35,667 nucleotides of DNA, taken from contig PLLM01000043.1 of NCBI GenBank assembly GCA_003141275.1, forward strand, positions 1 through 35,667, read 5' to 3'. Below the pieces are notes generated by a model. It ran no database searches. It was not told where the DNA came from and saw only the letters and a list, made by a program, of their open reading frames with translations. The position numbers and the translations under genes were made by a program. Source of the DNA: Phycisphaerales bacterium (GTDB lineage: Bacteria; Planctomycetota; Phycisphaerae; Sedimentisphaerales; Anaerobacaceae). Each line of letters opens with the position of its first letter. Within the stretch, counting starts at the first letter, position 1. This document shows positions 11,089 through 19,480 of the stretch, piece by piece.

Positions 11089-11126
11089 CGGTTTTTTAAA
11101 ATTCAACTGTAAAAAAGGGTGAAAAG

Positions 11127-12122
11127 ATGAAAAAGAGCAAGACAATCATCGGAGAGCCACTGCCGAATATGCCCTGGGAAGACAAGCCGAAAGGTTGCAT
11201 AGACGTGCTGTGGAGGTACAGCGGCAATCCAATACTCGACTGGAACCCGATACCCAAGGCGGCGCGTATTTACAACAGCGCAGTCGCCCCGCATAAAGGC
11301 GAATTTGTCGGGGTCTTCAGGGCCGACCAGAGAAACGGGCGGGCGACGCTGTTTTCTGGAAGAGGTAAAGACGGCCTGAAATGGGAAATCGGCCCCGACC
11401 CCATCGACTGGGTTAACGAAAAAGGCAAACCTAACCCGATTAGCTACGGCTATGACCCGCGGCTTGTAAAAATCGACGATACTTTCTACATCGTTTGGTG
11501 CGACGATATGCACGGAGCGTCAATCGGCTTAGGCAGGACCACGGATTTCAAGACCTTTACCCGTATGTCTAACCCTCTTATGCCTTTCAACAGAAACGGC
11601 GTTCTTTTCCCAAGAAAAGTCAACGGAAAGTATTTGTTATTGAGCAGACCCAGCGACAGCGCCCACACACCTTTCGGCGATATCTATATGAGCGAAAGCC
11701 CGGACCTGATTTATTGGGGCAATCACAAACACGTAATGAGCAGGGGCGGAAGCGGCTGGTGGCAGGGCACAAAAATCGGCGCAGGCCCGATTCCGATTGA
11801 GACGACCGAAGGATGGCTGTTGTTCTATCACGGCGTATCGTTTACCTGTCAGGGATTTGTTTATAGTTTCGGAGCGGCCATTCTCGATATCGACAAGCCC
11901 TGGAAAGTGCTGTACAGGACACGCGATTACCTGCTCACGCCGGAAAAATTATATGAAACAACCGGCTTTGTGCCGAACGTTACGTTCCCCTGTGCCAATA
12001 TTTACGATGCCGAAACAGGCAGAATCGCTATTTATTACGGCGCCGCCGACACCTGCACCGCACTTGCCTTTACGCAGGTCGATGATTTGATTAACTATAT
12101 CAAGAATAACTCGGAAGTTTAA
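11127..12122 (+). CDS. GH130 family beta-mannoside phosphorylase-like enzyme
   Basis: Five-bladed beta-propeller glycoside phosphorylase of 331 residues, cytoplasmic (no signal peptide). The family is recognised from VFRADQRNGRATLFSGR, YGYDPRLVKIDDTFYIVW (the DPR motif, with the general-acid aspartate at D110) and GWLLFYHGV. Residues that hold phosphate in characterised members appear to be kept: N50-S51, R174 in LLSRPSD and H235 in FYHGV, which favours a phosphorylase over the hydrolytic GH130 members. Known activities include phosphorolysis of beta-mannosyl-glucose, beta-mannobiose and beta-mannosyl-N-acetylglucosamine to mannose 1-phosphate; which one applies here is open. Preceded by AAGGGTGAAAAG and flanked by GPH transporters in one operon. 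Confidence 0.85.
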   Translation: MKKSKTIIGEPLPNMPWEDKPKGCIDVLWRYSGNPILDWNPIPKAARIYNSAVAPHKGEFVGVFRADQRNGRATLFSGRGKDGLKWEIGPDPIDWVNEKGKPNPISYGYDPRLVKIDDTFYIVWCDDMHGASIGLGRTTDFKTFTRMSNPLMPFNRNGVLFPRKVNGKYLLLSRPSDSAHTPFGDIYMSESPDLIYWGNHKHVMSRGGSGWWQGTKIGAGPIPIETTEGWLLFYHGVSFTCQGFVYSFGAAILDIDKPWKVLYRTRDYLLTPEKLYETTGFVPNVTFPCANIYDAETGRIAIYYGAADTCTALAFTQVDDLINYIKNNSEV

Positions 12123-12164
12123 TCGAGTCAGAATAAGCCAATAACTTATTAAGAAGGAGCTGAA

Positions 12165-13619
12165 ATGGCACAGGAAATGACGGCAAACACCGGCCAGTTA
12201 GTGCGAGACCGCGTCCCGATTCCTACTAAAATGGCCTATGGTCTCGGAACTGCGCTGGATATGTGGGGGCTTTGGCTTTACCCGTCCGTCGCGTTCGGAG
12301 TGTTTAGTATATTTTTGGGCGTTCCCTATTGGCAAGTAGGCCTGGCGTTAACTTTAATCCGCTTTTATGACGCCTTTTCTGACCCGTTTGTGGGCTGGTT
12401 ATCAGACAACGTCCGGACAAAATACGGCAGGAGACGCCCCTTCATCTTAATCGCCGGCATTTTATGCGGCCTGGGGCTTCCGATATTGTTTTTGGTTTCC
12501 CCTACCTGGTCGGATAAGACATTCCTCGGAGTATCGGCTGTTTTCTGGTATATGATTTTTTCATCAATGGTTTATATCCCCATCTTCAGCTTGTTCACGG
12601 TTCCCTTTAACAGTTTGGCAAATGAGCTTACCCCCGATTATGAAGAACGCACCTCGATTATGACCTACAGAAGCGCGATGCAGAAAGTTTTCGAGGTGGC
12701 CAATTTTTACGCGTTGCGATTTACCAATCTTGCGTGGTTTTTTGTCCCCGGAACGGGCAAGCAGAATATCCTTCGCGGTATGCAGGTATATACCTGTATC
12801 CTCGGCGTGGTAATGGCAATCTTCGCCATAATAATCTTCTTCAGAGTCAAAGAGCGCTATTACGAAAAGATTGTTGTTAAAAGCCAGGTGCATATCTCTC
12901 TTAAAAGCGCACTTTATGAAACGCTTACCTGCCGGCCATTTTTGTTTATGCTGCTGGTTGGTGCCTCTTTTAACCTCGGCACGAGTATGTTAGGCACACT
13001 GGGCTATATCGCGACTGTCTATTATGTTTGCGGTGGTAGTGAAGCGTTAGGCAATAACTGGAATTTCTGGATGGGCCTGGCGTTTATGTTTGGCGGGCTT
13101 ATAGGGGCTCCTGTGCTCAACAGGGTCGCGCATTTTGCAGGCAAACGCAATGCCTTGATTGTTACCGCCTTTATAGGCATAGGCGCTTATGCCGGCTCCT
13201 GGTATCTTTATACCCCCCATATCCAGTGGCTGCAGACAATAGCCTCCGGCCTGATGGGGCTTACCGCCTCCGGCCTTTGGATGCTGTATGGTTCAATTTG
13301 TGCGGACGTCATCGATTATGATGAGCTTAATACCGGCAAACGCCGCGAGGGCTCTTTTACTTCCTGCGGAACGTATATTCTCAAACTGGGTAATGCTTTG
13401 GGAGGTTTTTTGGCGGGGGGCATTATCAGCATGGTTGGCGGTGATGCTGCTCTCAAGTCGGGAACGCCTGGAACGATTCTTTGGGTTCGCATAATGCTTG
13501 CCGTTATCCCCCTTGTCGGCATGACCTTGGTAATAATCTTTATTTTACAAGTGCCGCTTACAAAAAAGATTTGTGAGGAAATCAGGATTAAACTCGAAGC
13601 CCGCCGAGGCCAGGTATAA
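12165..13619 (+). CDS. second GPH-family sugar:cation symporter
   Basis: A 484-residue inner-membrane transporter with about 12 hydrophobic segments, from the same family as the gene at 9595 but clearly diverged from it. Diagnostic stretches are RFYDAFSDPFVGWLSDN followed by YGRRRPFILI, FTVPFNSLANELTPDYEERT, and CADVIDYDELNTGKRREGSF in the C-terminal half. The ATG at 12165 follows a good ribosome site (AAGGAG, about 8 bp away). It ends the operon: a strong hairpin terminator begins 26 bp after the stop. Having two GPH transporters around one phosphorylase suggests either two related substrates or uptake of one and export or uptake of another. The family is secure; the substrate is unknown. 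Confidence 0.92.
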   Translation: MAQEMTANTGQLVRDRVPIPTKMAYGLGTALDMWGLWLYPSVAFGVFSIFLGVPYWQVGLALTLIRFYDAFSDPFVGWLSDNVRTKYGRRRPFILIAGILCGLGLPILFLVSPTWSDKTFLGVSAVFWYMIFSSMVYIPIFSLFTVPFNSLANELTPDYEERTSIMTYRSAMQKVFEVANFYALRFTNLAWFFVPGTGKQNILRGMQVYTCILGVVMAIFAIIIFFRVKERYYEKIVVKSQVHISLKSALYETLTCRPFLFMLLVGASFNLGTSMLGTLGYIATVYYVCGGSEALGNNWNFWMGLAFMFGGLIGAPVLNRVAHFAGKRNALIVTAFIGIGAYAGSWYLYTPHIQWLQTIASGLMGLTASGLWMLYGSICADVIDYDELNTGKRREGSFTSCGTYILKLGNALGGFLAGGIISMVGGDAALKSGTPGTILWVRIMLAVIPLVGMTLVIIFILQVPLTKKICEEIRIKLEARRGQV

Positions 13620-13644
13620 GGCCTTTTGCGGATTTTGCACAAAC

Positions 13645-13680
13645 AAAAAGGCCGCGGTTTATTTCAAATCGCGGCCTTTT
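13645..13680. terminator. bidirectional Rho-independent terminator
   Basis: Perfect arms AAAAGGCCGCG (13646-13656) and CGCGGCCTTTT (13670-13680), extended by one G.T and three A-T pairs to a 5-nt loop. T-runs lie on both strands. It serves the GPH-GH130-GPH operon on the plus strand and the 13659-14456 gene on the minus strand. The stop codon of the latter (13659-13661) lies inside the hairpin. Confidence 0.9.
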
Positions 13681-14456
13681 CCTTTTTCGCCCCAGTTTAA
13701 TTCGTAATTAAAATGGCCATTAGAGTCAGCGATATCAAACGTCACGTGTCCATCGTTATATAAGATAAAGGCCCCTTCACCCTTCTGATGATTGTATATG
13801 GTTAACAATTCAGCTCCTCCAAAAGTATTCCATCCCCCATTTGTTTCAAACAATAGAACGACATCTCCTGTTGAGTTTGGCTCACAATTGGGGTTTATCG
13901 CATAACTGCACTTGGCCTTTTGGTTGCGGGGCCACTCTAACTTGCCTTTAGTTGCATAATCAGTTTTCACTAATATATCGCACCATTGATTCGGTATTGG
14001 ATATACCCTGTAGTTCTCAGCATAAGCGTGTAGCGATTTTCCAAGCGCAGAAAGGTGCTCTCCACAGACCCGCCTATGTTCAGACTGCTGGACCTTTACA
14101 ATTGGAGGGACAATGATTACGCCTACAAAAAAGATGTATATCAAACTCAATACTACTGCGGTTACAGCTTTTCTTGTTCCTTGTATTTTTCCTTTGCTTA
14201 GCGAGATGTGAATAAGAGCAAAGACGCCTATTACTAAGCTGGCAATAATTGATAAGATAGACGTGCCTATGAGGATTATTCCCAATACGCCGAGATCAAA
14301 TGAGAGGACATCCAAAAGAAGGGGTATTAACAGGACAAACCAGACCAGAGGTGCAAGATATCCTAATCCGGCGCACCACAAAGCTATTTTGGCCCATTTA
14401 CTTGTTTTGACTGGTTCTGAACTCTGCGATTGGCTGACCGTATCCTTCTCGTCCAT
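13659..14456 (-). CDS. DUF4190-like/DUF1559-like membrane protein
   Basis: 265 residues. A polar N-terminus (about 20) is followed by three or four membrane segments (about 24-48, 56-86 and 97-120) resembling DUF4190 proteins. A soluble domain then starts with VCGEHLSALGKSLHAYAENY, which matches the helix after the prepilin segment of planctomycete DUF1559 proteins (Cys, Leu, Leu, Tyr pattern). Near the C-terminus NHQKGEGAFILYNDGHVTF resembles the H-X9-DG motif of these proteins, but with 11 residues between His and DG. It looks like a fusion of the two module types. It sits alone, on the opposite strand, between the two halves of the phosphorylase cluster and shares its terminator with the upstream operon. 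Role unknown. Confidence 0.65.
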   Translation of the reverse strand: MDEKDTVSQSQSSEPVKTSKWAKIALWCAGLGYLAPLVWFVLLIPLLLDVLSFDLGVLGIILIGTSILSIIASLVIGVFALIHISLSKGKIQGTRKAVTAVVLSLIYIFFVGVIIVPPIVKVQQSEHRRVCGEHLSALGKSLHAYAENYRVYPIPNQWCDILVKTDYATKGKLEWPRNQKAKCSYAINPNCEPNSTGDVVLLFETNGGWNTFGGAELLTIYNHQKGEGAFILYNDGHVTFDIADSNGHFNYELNWGEKGKGRDLK

Positions 14457-14542
14457 AGATTGGCCTTTTTCCTAATGTTTTTGCAATTCCCTGCTGACCT
14501 GCGACCACCAATATACCAACAATCTTCGGAAATGTCATTAAG

Positions 14543-14562
14543 AAGGGTTTTCAACAACCCTT
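14543..14562. repeat. inverted repeat in divergent promoter region (candidate operator)
   Basis: AAGGGTT (14543-14549) and AACCCTT (14556-14562), 7-bp perfect arms with a 6-nt loop. It lies between the divergent starts at 14456 and 14656, just upstream of the best promoter candidate for the GH94 gene. It could be an operator or a weak hairpin; no T-run supports a terminator. Confidence 0.35.
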
Positions 14563-14572
14563 ATTTGCCTCT

Positions 14573-14599
14573 TTGATTTTTTATCAAAATCGGTATAAT
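14573..14599 (+). promoter_or_regulatory. sigma-70-like promoter of the GH94-SDR unit
   Basis: A perfect TATAAT at 14594-14599 is preceded by TTGATT at 14573-14578 with 15 bp between (16 if TTTGAT is used). It is 57 bp before the GH94 start and in the right direction. It implies that GH94 and the following gene are transcribed independently of the 9595-13619 operon. Confidence 0.5.
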
Positions 14600-14655
14600 T
14601 TGCGGGGCGTTAAATCGTTATAAACCTGTTCGAATTTTGATGGAGAGGTGCCAAA

Positions 14656-17028
14656 ATGCGGTTCGGATATTTTGACGACAGGGCAAAGGAATACGTAATC
14701 GAAAGACCTGATACGCCGAGGTCGTGGGCAAATTATCTCGGCTCGACGGAATACGGCGCAATAATCACCAATAATGCGGGCGGCTACAGCTTTTATATGT
14801 CTGCGGCGCAGGGACGACTTACCCGGCTGCGTTTCGACGATGTCCCGATTGACCAGCCGGGCAGATATATTTATGTCCGCGACAAACAGTCGGGCGACTA
14901 CTGGTCAAACGCCTGGCAGCCCGTGGGCAAGCCGCTCGACCAGTATAAGACCACCTGCAGGCACGGAACAGCTTATACGATTATCAATTCTCAATATTCG
15001 AAGATTGAGACCGAGACCACATATTTCGTTCCATTAGGCAAACATTTCGAGTGCTGGCTTTTGAAGGTCACAAATAAAGACGCCGTAAAAAGAAGCTTGA
15101 GCTTATTCTCTTTCGTCGAATATCCGTATACCTGGCAGTGTTTCCACGACTTTTTGAACCAGCAATACTCGCACGGGATAGTGAAAATGGATTTAGTTGA
15201 CGGTATCATCGATTACGGAAGCTCCGTCGGAATAAGCGGCAATGATAACAGGTCGTTTATGGCGTTTCTCGGCGGCGATATTGTCGGCTTCGATACCGAC
15301 CGTGACATATTCGTCACGCCGTATCGTAACTACTCCAATCCTATGGTTGTCGAAAAGGGCAAATGCACCAATTCGAAGTGCGTAAGCGACGACGGCTGCG
15401 GCTCGATACAGATTGATATCGAACTTGAGCCGGGACAAACCAAAGAGCTTGTTGTTCTTCTGGGGCGGGGTAAAGCCGGCGTCGAAGGCAAAAAGGTCGT
15501 CAAGCAATTCGGCGATATCGCCAAAGTCAAAGAAGAATTTGAAAAGCTTAAAAAATACTGGCACAGCCGGATAACAGGATTGAGTGTCTGCTCTCCTGAT
15601 GCTCAGTTCAACAGTATGATGAATATGTGGAGCCCGTTTAACTGCCTGATTACTTACGCGTGGTCTCGTATGGCCAGCTTGATTTACAGCGGCGAACGCG
15701 ACGGGCTTGGTTATCGCGATACCGTCCAGGACTTTATGGGCGTTATGCAGCTCATTCCGGATGAGGCGAAAAAACGTCTTGAGCTTATGATTACCGGCCA
15801 GGGCTCTACCGGCGGCGCGATGTCAATTGTGATGGCCTTTACGCACAAGCCAGGCAAAGAAAAACTGCCCAAGGAAGACGAATATCGCTCCGATGACTGC
15901 CTTTGGCTTTTCAACGCGATTCCAACATACGTCAAGGAAACGGGCGATATCGACTTTTATAACAAGGTCCTGCCATACGCCGACAAGGGCAAGGCGACCG
16001 TGCTTGGCCATCTCCGCCGGGCGATTGAATTCAATCTCAAACGCACGGGTAAACATGGTTTACCCAGCGGACTTTTTGCCGACTGGAACGACTGCCTGCG
16101 CCTCGGCACGGGGGGCACTTCGGTATTTGTCGCTCTGCAGGTCCGTTTCGCTCTTTTGACCTATATCGAGATTTGCGAAATGTTCGGTAAAGCTGCCGAA
16201 ATTAAATGGGCGAACAAAGAACTTGAAAAAATCGACGCCAAGCTCGACAAATTCGGCTGGGACGGCAAATGGTATGTCCGTGCCTACAAGGAAACCGGCG
16301 AGAAAATCGGCTCGCACGAAAACAAGCAGGGTTCGATTTATCTCAATACGCAGTCATGGGGTATTATCAGCGGCCACGCGGACAAATATAAAGGCCGAGC
16401 CGAACAGGCGATGCAATCCGTAAATGAAAAGCTTGCCACCGATTACGGCCTTATGCTCTGTGCGCCGCCTTATGAAAATATCCCCTGTGCGGAAGTCCGC
16501 TCGGTTGTATTCAACAGGGGTGTCAAGGAAAACTGCGGCATTTTCAATCACACGCAGGGCTGGGCCGTTATGGCTGAAACAATGCTTGGCCACGGCGACA
16601 GGGCTTTTAAGTATTTCCGCAGTTCTATGCCTGCATCATTCAACGATAAGGCCGAGATACGCGGCAGCGAGCCGTATGTTTATTCGCAATATACCCACAG
16701 TGTTTTCAGCCCGCGTTACGGCGCATCGCGAGTCGCCTGGCTGACCGGCGCCGCGTCATGGGCGTATTATGCGGCGACACAGTACGTGCTCGGTATCCGC
16801 CCTGATTACAAGGGCCTTCATATCGACCCCTGCATCCCCGCTGACTGGAAGGAATTTGCCGCCACGCGTCGATTCCGCAACAAGATGCTGAATATCAAGG
16901 TCATAAATCCCAATGGTGTCCAGAAGGGCGTTAAGAAAATTACTCTCAACGGGCAACTTATCGAAGGCAACCTGATTCCCGTTTCCAAAATGCAAAAAGA
17001 AAATGATGTTGTTGTAGAGATGGGGTAG
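14656..17028 (+). CDS. GH94 family glycoside phosphorylase (cellobiose/chitobiose phosphorylase-like)
   Basis: Cytoplasmic inverting phosphorylase, 790 residues, close to the usual length of about 800. It aligns from end to end in memory with cellobiose and N,N'-diacetylchitobiose phosphorylases: N-terminal MRFGYFDDRAKEYVIERPD, NNAGGYSFY, SGDYWSNAWQPVGKPLD, then SLFSFVEYPY, GLGYRDTVQDFMG, the catalytic region GLFADWNDCLRLG (DWND at residues 476-479 carries the general acid), GVKENCGIFNH, and the C-terminal WLTGAASWAYYAATQYVLGI and GLHIDPCIPADW. It cleaves a beta-linked disaccharide with phosphate to give a sugar 1-phosphate. Which disaccharide is open. The start is supported by GGAGAGG about 7 bp upstream. 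The SDR gene follows 5 bp after its stop. Confidence 0.93.
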   Translation: MRFGYFDDRAKEYVIERPDTPRSWANYLGSTEYGAIITNNAGGYSFYMSAAQGRLTRLRFDDVPIDQPGRYIYVRDKQSGDYWSNAWQPVGKPLDQYKTTCRHGTAYTIINSQYSKIETETTYFVPLGKHFECWLLKVTNKDAVKRSLSLFSFVEYPYTWQCFHDFLNQQYSHGIVKMDLVDGIIDYGSSVGISGNDNRSFMAFLGGDIVGFDTDRDIFVTPYRNYSNPMVVEKGKCTNSKCVSDDGCGSIQIDIELEPGQTKELVVLLGRGKAGVEGKKVVKQFGDIAKVKEEFEKLKKYWHSRITGLSVCSPDAQFNSMMNMWSPFNCLITYAWSRMASLIYSGERDGLGYRDTVQDFMGVMQLIPDEAKKRLELMITGQGSTGGAMSIVMAFTHKPGKEKLPKEDEYRSDDCLWLFNAIPTYVKETGDIDFYNKVLPYADKGKATVLGHLRRAIEFNLKRTGKHGLPSGLFADWNDCLRLGTGGTSVFVALQVRFALLTYIEICEMFGKAAEIKWANKELEKIDAKLDKFGWDGKWYVRAYKETGEKIGSHENKQGSIYLNTQSWGIISGHADKYKGRAEQAMQSVNEKLATDYGLMLCAPPYENIPCAEVRSVVFNRGVKENCGIFNHTQGWAVMAETMLGHGDRAFKYFRSSMPASFNDKAEIRGSEPYVYSQYTHSVFSPRYGASRVAWLTGAASWAYYAATQYVLGIRPDYKGLHIDPCIPADWKEFAATRRFRNKMLNIKVINPNGVQKGVKKITLNGQLIEGNLIPVSKMQKENDVVVEMG

Positions 17029-17033
17029 AAAAA

Positions 17034-18038
17034 GTGAAAGTTTTATTCATTGGCGGGACGGGGATAATAAGCACGGCGGTAACGCAATTGGCCGTCGAAA
17101 GAGGAATCGACCTTTATCTGCTCAACCGCGGGCAAAGCAGAAAAATGATTCCCAGCGACGTCAAGGTCATCAAAGGCGACATCCGGGACAGGAAAGCCGC
17201 GAGCAAACTTCTGAAAATGCACGATTTCGACGTTGTTGTCAACTGGGTGGCATACATACCGACGCATGTCGAGGCCGACATCGAGCTTTTCAGGGGCAAG
17301 GTGGGCCAATACATATTCATCAGCTCCGCTTCGGCCTATCAAAAACCGGCAACTCACTGGCTCATCACTGAATCGACGCCGCTTGCCAATCCGTACTGGC
17401 AATACTCACGGGACAAAATCGCCTGTGAAGACCGGCTGATGGCGGGATACCGCGACAATGGTTTTCCCATTACAATCGTCCGCCCGTCGCTGACATACGG
17501 GATTACGATGATACCCGCGGCGATTAACAGCTGGCAAAAGCCCTGGACGATTGTTGACCGTATGCGAAAGGGCAAAAAAGTAATCATCCACGGCGATGGT
17601 CTGACTCTCTGGACAATGACGCATAACACGGATTTCGCCAAGGGTTTCCTCGGGCTTATGGGTAACATTCAGGCAATCGGACACGCCGTTCACATCACAT
17701 CAGATGAGGTTCTTACCTGGAACCAGATATACCAGGCGATAGCGGATGCCGCGGGCGTAAAGCATAAGCCGGTTTATATTCCCTCTGATTTTATCGCTAA
17801 AATCGACCCCGAGCACACAGGCACGCTTTTGGGCGACAAATCCTGCTGTGCCGTCTTCGACAACACCAAAATAAAGCGCCTCGTTCCTGATTTTGTCGCT
17901 ACCGTTCCTTTTTCACAGGGCGTAAGGCGTTCGGTTGAGTGGTTCGAAACCAACCCTGAACGTTGCGTGGTGGATGACGGTTACAACAAGTTTATGGACC
18001 GCACCATTGCCGCCTACGAAAAAGCATTGCCCAAATGA
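17034..18038 (+). CDS. NAD(P)-dependent epimerase/dehydratase (extended SDR family)
   Basis: 334 residues, cytoplasmic Rossmann-fold enzyme. The nucleotide-binding motif GGTGIIS is at residues 7-13, DIRD follows beta-strand 3, the catalytic serine region is SSASAY (97-102), and the Tyr-Lys pair is in YSRDK (Y124, K128). The motif GGTGxIS and the overall wording resemble the group of SDR proteins often annotated as NAD-dependent dehydratases near carbohydrate genes. The start is a GTG at 17034, only 5 bp after the GH94 stop, so the two are one transcript. It may act on a sugar released by GH94 or on a nucleotide sugar; nothing in the sequence decides this. It converges with the gene at 18053, with 14 bp between stops. 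Confidence 0.85.
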   Translation: MKVLFIGGTGIISTAVTQLAVERGIDLYLLNRGQSRKMIPSDVKVIKGDIRDRKAASKLLKMHDFDVVVNWVAYIPTHVEADIELFRGKVGQYIFISSASAYQKPATHWLITESTPLANPYWQYSRDKIACEDRLMAGYRDNGFPITIVRPSLTYGITMIPAAINSWQKPWTIVDRMRKGKKVIIHGDGLTLWTMTHNTDFAKGFLGLMGNIQAIGHAVHITSDEVLTWNQIYQAIADAAGVKHKPVYIPSDFIAKIDPEHTGTLLGDKSCCAVFDNTKIKRLVPDFVATVPFSQGVRRSVEWFETNPERCVVDDGYNKFMDRTIAAYEKALPK

Positions 18039-18052
18039 GACATTACCGCCTT

Positions 18053-19384
18053 TCAAAGTTTGCGGTCGAGAATCTGGTTTTTGTCGCGAACGAGGTTGGC
18101 GCGCTCAGGGAAAATTCTCATTATTTCGTTGGCGTCAACAGAACTGAGTGTGTATGTGCTTTCCTGCCCGAGCATTATCTTCGCCGCTTTTTTTGAACTG
18201 TCGTAATAAGTTTGCTGCCAGTAGCCGCGTCCGTCGAGCCATTCCATTCTGGTGGAATTGCTGTCCGTCTGCCATTTGGCGGGGGGCATTTTCTCGACAT
18301 ACGCCGGCATAACAATTCCGTCCGACCTGATTACGTCGATGATGAAGGCCTGCTCATTACTGTCCAGCGCCCTTGTCAAAACCGGGCCAAGAATAATATC
18401 CGGGACAGCCGTCTCGCCAAGCTCATATTCGCCTGTCTCTCTGCCTGCCCGCCGGTTGACGGATAAACCGACCTGCGACGTGCGAACCGTCAGAACGCCG
18501 GAGTCAGCCGTCATTTCGATGCCTTTGCTGCCCATCCTTGAGCTGGTCTCGACCCGCCAGGTGAACTGTCGCAGGTCGGCGCCTCCGTGGAGAAAGCTGA
18601 CTTGCTCATCGGATACGGTTCCCCGCAGGTAGTAATAATCCGCGGCGTTGATAGTCGTGTTGGCGTCCGTCCTGACTAACTCCATAGCATCCATCGTAAA
18701 GCCGATTATCTTGTTATGGGAGTCGGCTATAGTGAAAAAAGAAACTGATGAATTTTCATCACGGGCGATATCCAGCCCTTTATTTCTGATATCGCTGATT
18801 AACCGGGCGCCTGCCTGCAGTAAGCCGTTGTCGCTGAACCGGATGCTTTTGACGATTTTATCGAAGACCTGTTGCGCCCGTCCCTGTTCTTCCGCGGTTA
18901 GCAATACCTCGATTTCGAGTTCCCGCCCGCCGGCAAGCTCGCAGACGCCCAAAATTATCTCGATTCCCATGTCGGTCTTTACGCTTGCCCAGTCAATTGT
19001 AATGTCACCTGCCATTATTATGCCTGTCTCTGTCGTTTCTGTTTTGATGTAATGTCGGCTTACCCGTTCCAGCGGCGTGTCTTTCTGCGCCGCCAGCAGG
19101 TAGCGGCACTGGGCGTATGACTGATTCGAAGCGCCGCCGGCAGCAAAGACACTGCTGGTCGAAAAGATATTGTTTTCATAAGTCCATTTCTCTTCGCATT
19201 TCCAGCCGTTGCCCGAAGGCATCGAAAGCGATAATCCCGACCGGCTCAATTCAATAGGTGCAGACAGCCGGATGCCGGTTTTTGAGTGCATTACCAGCCG
19301 GGCCACCAGCAATGAAATAACCAGAAGGGCCGGCAGCGCAATTGTCCTGGCTATGTGTTTTTCTGCTTTGTTTTCATCGACCAT
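18053..19384 (-). CDS. hypothetical N-terminally anchored protein
   Basis: 443 residues, no family recognised. One hydrophobic segment (about residues 12-31, TIALPALLVISLLVARLVMH) sits near the N-terminus, so the rest is probably extracytoplasmic. That part starts with a region reminiscent of periplasmic fold proteins made of beta strands (LSLSMPSGNGWKCEEKWTY), and ends in a domain with WLDGRGYWQQTYYDSSKKAAK. There is no lipobox. Upstream are pssA and psd on the same strand, 96 bp away, and a shared transcript is possible. The coding nature is supported by its length and lack of a better frame. Confidence 0.7.
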   Translation of the reverse strand: MVDENKAEKHIARTIALPALLVISLLVARLVMHSKTGIRLSAPIELSRSGLSLSMPSGNGWKCEEKWTYENNIFSTSSVFAAGGASNQSYAQCRYLLAAQKDTPLERVSRHYIKTETTETGIIMAGDITIDWASVKTDMGIEIILGVCELAGGRELEIEVLLTAEEQGRAQQVFDKIVKSIRFSDNGLLQAGARLISDIRNKGLDIARDENSSVSFFTIADSHNKIIGFTMDAMELVRTDANTTINAADYYYLRGTVSDEQVSFLHGGADLRQFTWRVETSSRMGSKGIEMTADSGVLTVRTSQVGLSVNRRAGRETGEYELGETAVPDIILGPVLTRALDSNEQAFIIDVIRSDGIVMPAYVEKMPPAKWQTDSNSTRMEWLDGRGYWQQTYYDSSKKAAKIMLGQESTYTLSSVDANEIMRIFPERANLVRDKNQILDRKL

Positions 19385-19480
19385 AAGATTACCGTTGATT
19401 TTTAAGTTATGATTTGAAAAAAAGAAACAGTAAACAGTAAATCAAAAAAGTCGTTCCAACCGCGTTATACGGCACTTTGT

